From: BQWY01 sp046351095
GTDB taxonomy: Bacteria; Nitrospirota; Nitrospiria; Nitrospirales; Nitrospiraceae
NCBI GenBank assembly: GCA_046351095.1
Contig: JAXLZC010000001.1
Location: forward strand, 1,674,001-1,738,000
Length of the DNA stretch: 64,000 nucleotides
Direction: 5' to 3'
Part shown: piece after piece, positions 61,320 to 64,000 of the stretch
Numbering within the stretch: position 1 is the stretch's first letter
Layout: every line of letters begins with the position of its first letter
Made by a program: the position numbers and the translations under genes
The notes under the pieces: generated by a model
What the model was told of the DNA's origin: nothing
What the model saw: the letters and a program-made list of their open reading frames with translations, nothing else
Database searches by the model: none

Positions 61320-61330
61320 TATTGACAATA
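61320..61330. promoter_or_regulatory. Palindrome upstream of the toxin-antitoxin pair
   Basis: tattgacaata is an odd-centred perfect inverted repeat, 30 bp upstream of the antitoxin ATG, in an AT-rich stretch that could hold the promoter. Confidence 0.45.
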
Positions 61331-61444
61331 TATCACCCTTCATCAAGTGCGTACAGGCACCGGCATCGGCAGTTGCTACGATCCAGAGCCCCTGCGCAGG
61401 CCTCGGCACTTGCGGTTTCATCGCGCTTCCAGCATATACACATC

Positions 61445-62128
61445 ATGCTCACCCTCATCCAGCTTCCGTGGTCGCCCTATTGCATCACCATCAAACATAT
61501 CCTGACGCACCACGGCATTCCATTTCGTCTCCACAACATCGCCTACCATGATCGAGCGCCGATCATTATTGCGACGAAAGGCGAGGGCTACACCGTGCCC
61601 TGTCTCATTGACGGGACACGCGGCATCTGCGACCTCACGGATTTCGGACAGGAGGTGGCGCGCTATGTGGATCGGCATTATCAGCTCACCCTCTTCCCTA
61701 AAGCACTTGATGGGCTTCAGCTGATTCTTTCACGCTACATCGAACATGACCTGGAGGCGGTGGGATTCAAAGTCAACGATACGTACGTCATTCCGAACCG
61801 TCCACTCGTCGAACGAACAATGCTCATTCGGCACAAGGAACGAAAGTTCGGGAAAGGGTGCGTCGAGGAATGGACGTCCCGTCGGCGATCGCTGTCTACC
61901 CAATTTGGGGAACTCCTGGGACCCATCGACAATATGTTGGCTGCGTCACCATTTCTTCTAACCGACCGTCCGTTATTCGTGGACTACAACCTGTACGGCA
62001 TACTCGGCAACTACCTGTTCAACGGCAAAACCAGATTGCCAAGACTCACATACCTTCGGCGTTGGTACCGGACAATGAAGGCCAAGAGACGACCTATTGG
62101 TGGAGTTGGATCACGCATGCAACTGTAG
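61445..62128 (+). CDS. Glutathione S-transferase-like protein
   Basis: This 227-residue protein begins MLTLIQLPWSPYCITIKHIL, a thioredoxin-fold GST N-terminal domain with SPYC at the active-site position, then GYTVPCLIDGTRGICDLTDF, the usual cis-Pro (VPCL) and SDS-like positions. The C-terminal half is helical. The substrate is unknown. The ATG at 61445 gives the GST start; upstream in-frame codons lack similarity. No clear operon partner. Confidence 0.8.
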   Translation: MLTLIQLPWSPYCITIKHILTHHGIPFRLHNIAYHDRAPIIIATKGEGYTVPCLIDGTRGICDLTDFGQEVARYVDRHYQLTLFPKALDGLQLILSRYIEHDLEAVGFKVNDTYVIPNRPLVERTMLIRHKERKFGKGCVEEWTSRRRSLSTQFGELLGPIDNMLAASPFLLTDRPLFVDYNLYGILGNYLFNGKTRLPRLTYLRRWYRTMKAKRRPIGGVGSRMQL

Positions 62129-62149
62129 GCCAACTAAGGCCGACAGCTA

Positions 62150-63175
62150 TTAGGCGCCCGAGGGAATGGTGGAGGAAGTGGTCGCGGAGTCGGTGACGGC
62201 CTGGCGGCCGCCGAGGAGTGCGAGGCACAGCAGCCCGATAACGATCCAGGTGATTTCTCGGAATCGCCGCAGCAATGCAAACGCAAGCCCCGTGACATCG
62301 TCGTAGCCGAAGGCGCTCAACAGCATCACGTTCCCCGCATCCTGCGCGCCTAAACTGCCGGGGATAAAAAACGTCCCGCCTTTGATCATCGACGACACGC
62401 CGCCGATCGCTAACGATGCTCCAACACCGATCGGCCGACCCATCACGGCCAACATCGCCCACACTTCCACGGCCTCGCAAAGCCAGCCGACCAAAAAACA
62501 GCCGGTCGAGAGCATTCCTTTCACGCGGTCCGTCCGATAAAACCCCTGAATCGTCTCGTCCAATGCTTGCAGCTGCGCTTCGCGCGCATTCAGCGCCGCC
62601 ACCTGCACGCCGCAGCGCCGCAACAGCCGCAGCCCGCCTGCAAACAATCCCCAGCGCTGCACCATCACGAGGCCGACCAATCCGAACGACAACAACCCGG
62701 CGCTCACCAACGAGGCCATCACCATCTGAGCCATCGACCGTTCCGATCCGACAAGCCAAAAGGTCAGCGCGATCCCGACGAGAATAAAGACGACTTGTGC
62801 GACCGTCATGACGGTTTTGGCGAGGACGACGGACGCAAGGCCGTCCACCATCGGCACTCCGTCGCGTTTCAACAAATAGGCTTTCAGCGGTTCGCCGCCG
62901 ACGTAGGCGGACGGCGTGGTCATGTTGACGACTTCACCGGCGGTGCGAATGGCGAACAGCCGCACGAACGACACGGCGCGTGCGTACGCGCCGAGGGTCA
63001 ATTTCCACCCGTAGGCTTCGGCCACATACATGGCGAGCGAGGGCAGCAGTGCGAGGACAAGTCCGACCGGGCCGACGGTCGTGGCGGCGGCGATCACGGC
63101 ATCGATGCCGATCTGCCACACGAGTATCGACAGGACGAGGGTACCGACGGCGAGCAGCGAGAGTCTGAGCCACAT
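62150..63175 (-). CDS. Lysylphosphatidylglycerol synthase TM region / YbhN-like membrane protein
   Basis: This 341-residue protein has about eight membrane helices and the family segments TAGEVVNMTTPSAYVGGEPLKAYLL and MIKGGTFFIPGSLGAQDAGNVMLL (each under 26 residues, read in two parts). Relatives include HpnL and flippase-like MprF N-terminal domains. It lies 54 bp after a CDP-alcohol phosphatidyltransferase gene, suggesting phospholipid or polyprenyl-lipid handling. Function is unproven. Confidence 0.85.
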   Translation of the reverse strand: MWLRLSLLAVGTLVLSILVWQIGIDAVIAAATTVGPVGLVLALLPSLAMYVAEAYGWKLTLGAYARAVSFVRLFAIRTAGEVVNMTTPSAYVGGEPLKAYLLKRDGVPMVDGLASVVLAKTVMTVAQVVFILVGIALTFWLVGSERSMAQMVMASLVSAGLLSFGLVGLVMVQRWGLFAGGLRLLRRCGVQVAALNAREAQLQALDETIQGFYRTDRVKGMLSTGCFLVGWLCEAVEVWAMLAVMGRPIGVGASLAIGGVSSMIKGGTFFIPGSLGAQDAGNVMLLSAFGYDDVTGLAFALLRRFREITWIVIGLLCLALLGGRQAVTDSATTSSTIPSGA

Positions 63176-63229
63176 GGGACTAACGAGGCGGAGACAGAAC
63201 CGGCGGCAGCACGAGCCGCATACGAGCCG

Positions 63230-64000
63230 TCACGCCTGCGACGGACGCAGGGTGAGCAGAAGTACGAGCGTGCTGAGAGCGAAGATGACGGATCCGCCGG
63301 CGGCCAACATCAGGAACCACGGGAGCCACCCGGCGACGGCAAACAGCAACACGACCATGGAGAAGTCGCGTGTGGCGACGTTTTTCAGCAGGAAGTCGAC
63401 CCACGGAGACGGCAATCGCTTGCGCTGATGCGCAGCGAGAATGTTCACGCCGAGGAACGACACGAGATTCGCAAGCACGGTGATGGCTCCGGCCCACAAG
63501 AAGGTCTCGGACAACACATCCGGCGGCGGGTTGTGGTACGCGCCGTACCCGATACCGGCAAAGATGGCCATGTGCACGACATTGTCGAGCCAGAGGTCGA
63601 GTTTTGCTCCGAAGGGTGACTCCGTAAACGTGAGCCGCGCCACTTCACCATCACAACAATCGATGACGGCAGACCATTGAAAGAGCAACGCGCCGATGAG
63701 TCCCGCCACGTAGGAGCCTTGCGCGAAACACAAGGCGGCGACCAACCCGATGAATGTCGCAACGCCGGTCACCGCATTCGGCGACACTTTCAACCGCAGA
63801 AACAGCCGCGTGAATAGGGGCGAAAGGCGTCGATTGATGTATTTATCGACGATCCCTTCGAAGTTGCTCTTCAGCGACCGATACAAGGATTGTTCGACGG
63901 TCCGCGCATCGGCTTCGTGGTGCACTTCATGCGACCAGACGGGTGTGGCCGTCGACGCATCCAACGCACGCACACGATGCTCCGACGCCGCTGCTTCAAC
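63230..64000 (-). CDS. CDP-alcohol phosphatidyltransferase family protein, 5' truncated by the window
   Basis: The frame is open to base 64000. The transferase signature DCCDGEVAR..G..LD..LDN lies within a domain with about six membrane helices, preceded by the segment EQSLYRSLKSNFEGIVDKYINRRLSP, typical of the linker before a fused N-terminal nucleotidyltransferase. The fused domain, if present, is outside the window. The alcohol substrate cannot be named; inositol- or glycerol-type phosphodiester products are possible in such fusions. Confidence 0.82.
   Translation of the reverse strand, partial: VEAAASEHRVRALDASTATPVWSHEVHHEADARTVEQSLYRSLKSNFEGIVDKYINRRLSPLFTRLFLRLKVSPNAVTGVATFIGLVAALCFAQGSYVAGLIGALLFQWSAVIDCCDGEVARLTFTESPFGAKLDLWLDNVVHMAIFAGIGYGAYHNPPPDVLSETFLWAGAITVLANLVSFLGVNILAAHQRKRLPSPWVDFLLKNVATRDFSMVVLLFAVAGWLPWFLMLAAGGSVIFALSTLVLLLTLRPSQA

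Noticed and set aside
1..64000. Insertion sequences, rRNA genes, integrases or attachment sites
   Set aside because: No transposase, integrase, rRNA stretch or paired terminal repeats were found in the window.

Overview
The window is about 64 kb of GC-rich bacterial chromosome, mostly conserved housekeeping genes on the minus strand. It suggests a Gram-negative, type IV pilus-bearing bacterium with meso-diaminopimelate peptidoglycan, since MurE carries the DNPR motif. Gene content and order, plus a heptanucleotide tandem repeat between apaH and panB, make me favour Nitrospirota (Nitrospira-like) or a neighbouring phylum such as Methylomirabilota. This is inference from memory; no 16S rRNA or tRNA gene is visible to test it.

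Layout. (1) 1-4482, plus strand: the tail of an Hpt protein translationally coupled to two paralogous REC-PAS-GGDEF-EAL proteins, the first with intact active sites and the second degraded in both. (2) 4603-8026: apaH (plus) converging on a folD-metF-panB one-carbon operon (minus). (3) 8251-10011, plus: a secreted NHL beta-propeller and a Cys/His-rich protein of unknown function. (4) 10119-19143, minus: a 9 kb run, rpsF-ssb-rpsR-DUF177-rpmF-plsX-fabH-fabD-fabG-acpP-fabF-rnc-ppi, closed by a strong terminator. (5) 19144-22605: a visibly AT-richer accessory patch with a 5'-truncated LuxR-type gene, a 30-bp palindrome, an unknown secreted protein, and a DUF4143-type ATPase gene whose start abuts four 23-bp tandem repeats. 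(6) 22606-32614, minus: pgsA, pilC-pilS-pilR, ispE, prs, rplY, pth, ychF. (7) 32813-33124: a small unknown plus-strand gene with a near-consensus promoter. (8) 33169-55454, minus: a complete dcw division and cell-wall cluster (rsmH-ftsL-ftsI-murE-murF-mraY-murD-ftsW-murG-murC-murB-ddl-ftsQ-ftsA-ftsZ) extended by pgeF, yggS, proC, yggT, a divIVA-like gene and a serine hydrolase; mraZ is absent. (9) 55455-64000: an unknown secreted repeat protein, an Asp-box lipoprotein, yajQ, cstA, a Doc/AbrB toxin-antitoxin pair, a GST-like protein, an LPG-synthase-like membrane protein and the 3' end of a CDP-alcohol phosphatidyltransferase.

The blocks cover fatty-acid and phospholipid supply (plsX/fab, pgsA, the final CDP-alcohol enzyme), peptidoglycan synthesis and septation (dcw, pgeF), folate C1 flow into pantothenate, and surface signalling (c-di-GMP, PilSR). 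Many minus-strand neighbours overlap by ATGA or GTGA, indicating translational coupling. Several candidate sigma70 promoters share a TTGAC-type -35 box with 16-18 bp spacers. I see no convincing novel multi-gene system. The best leads are the 23-bp repeat array, the degenerate c-di-GMP partner, the secreted 13-14-residue repeat protein and the small gene with an operator-like palindrome.
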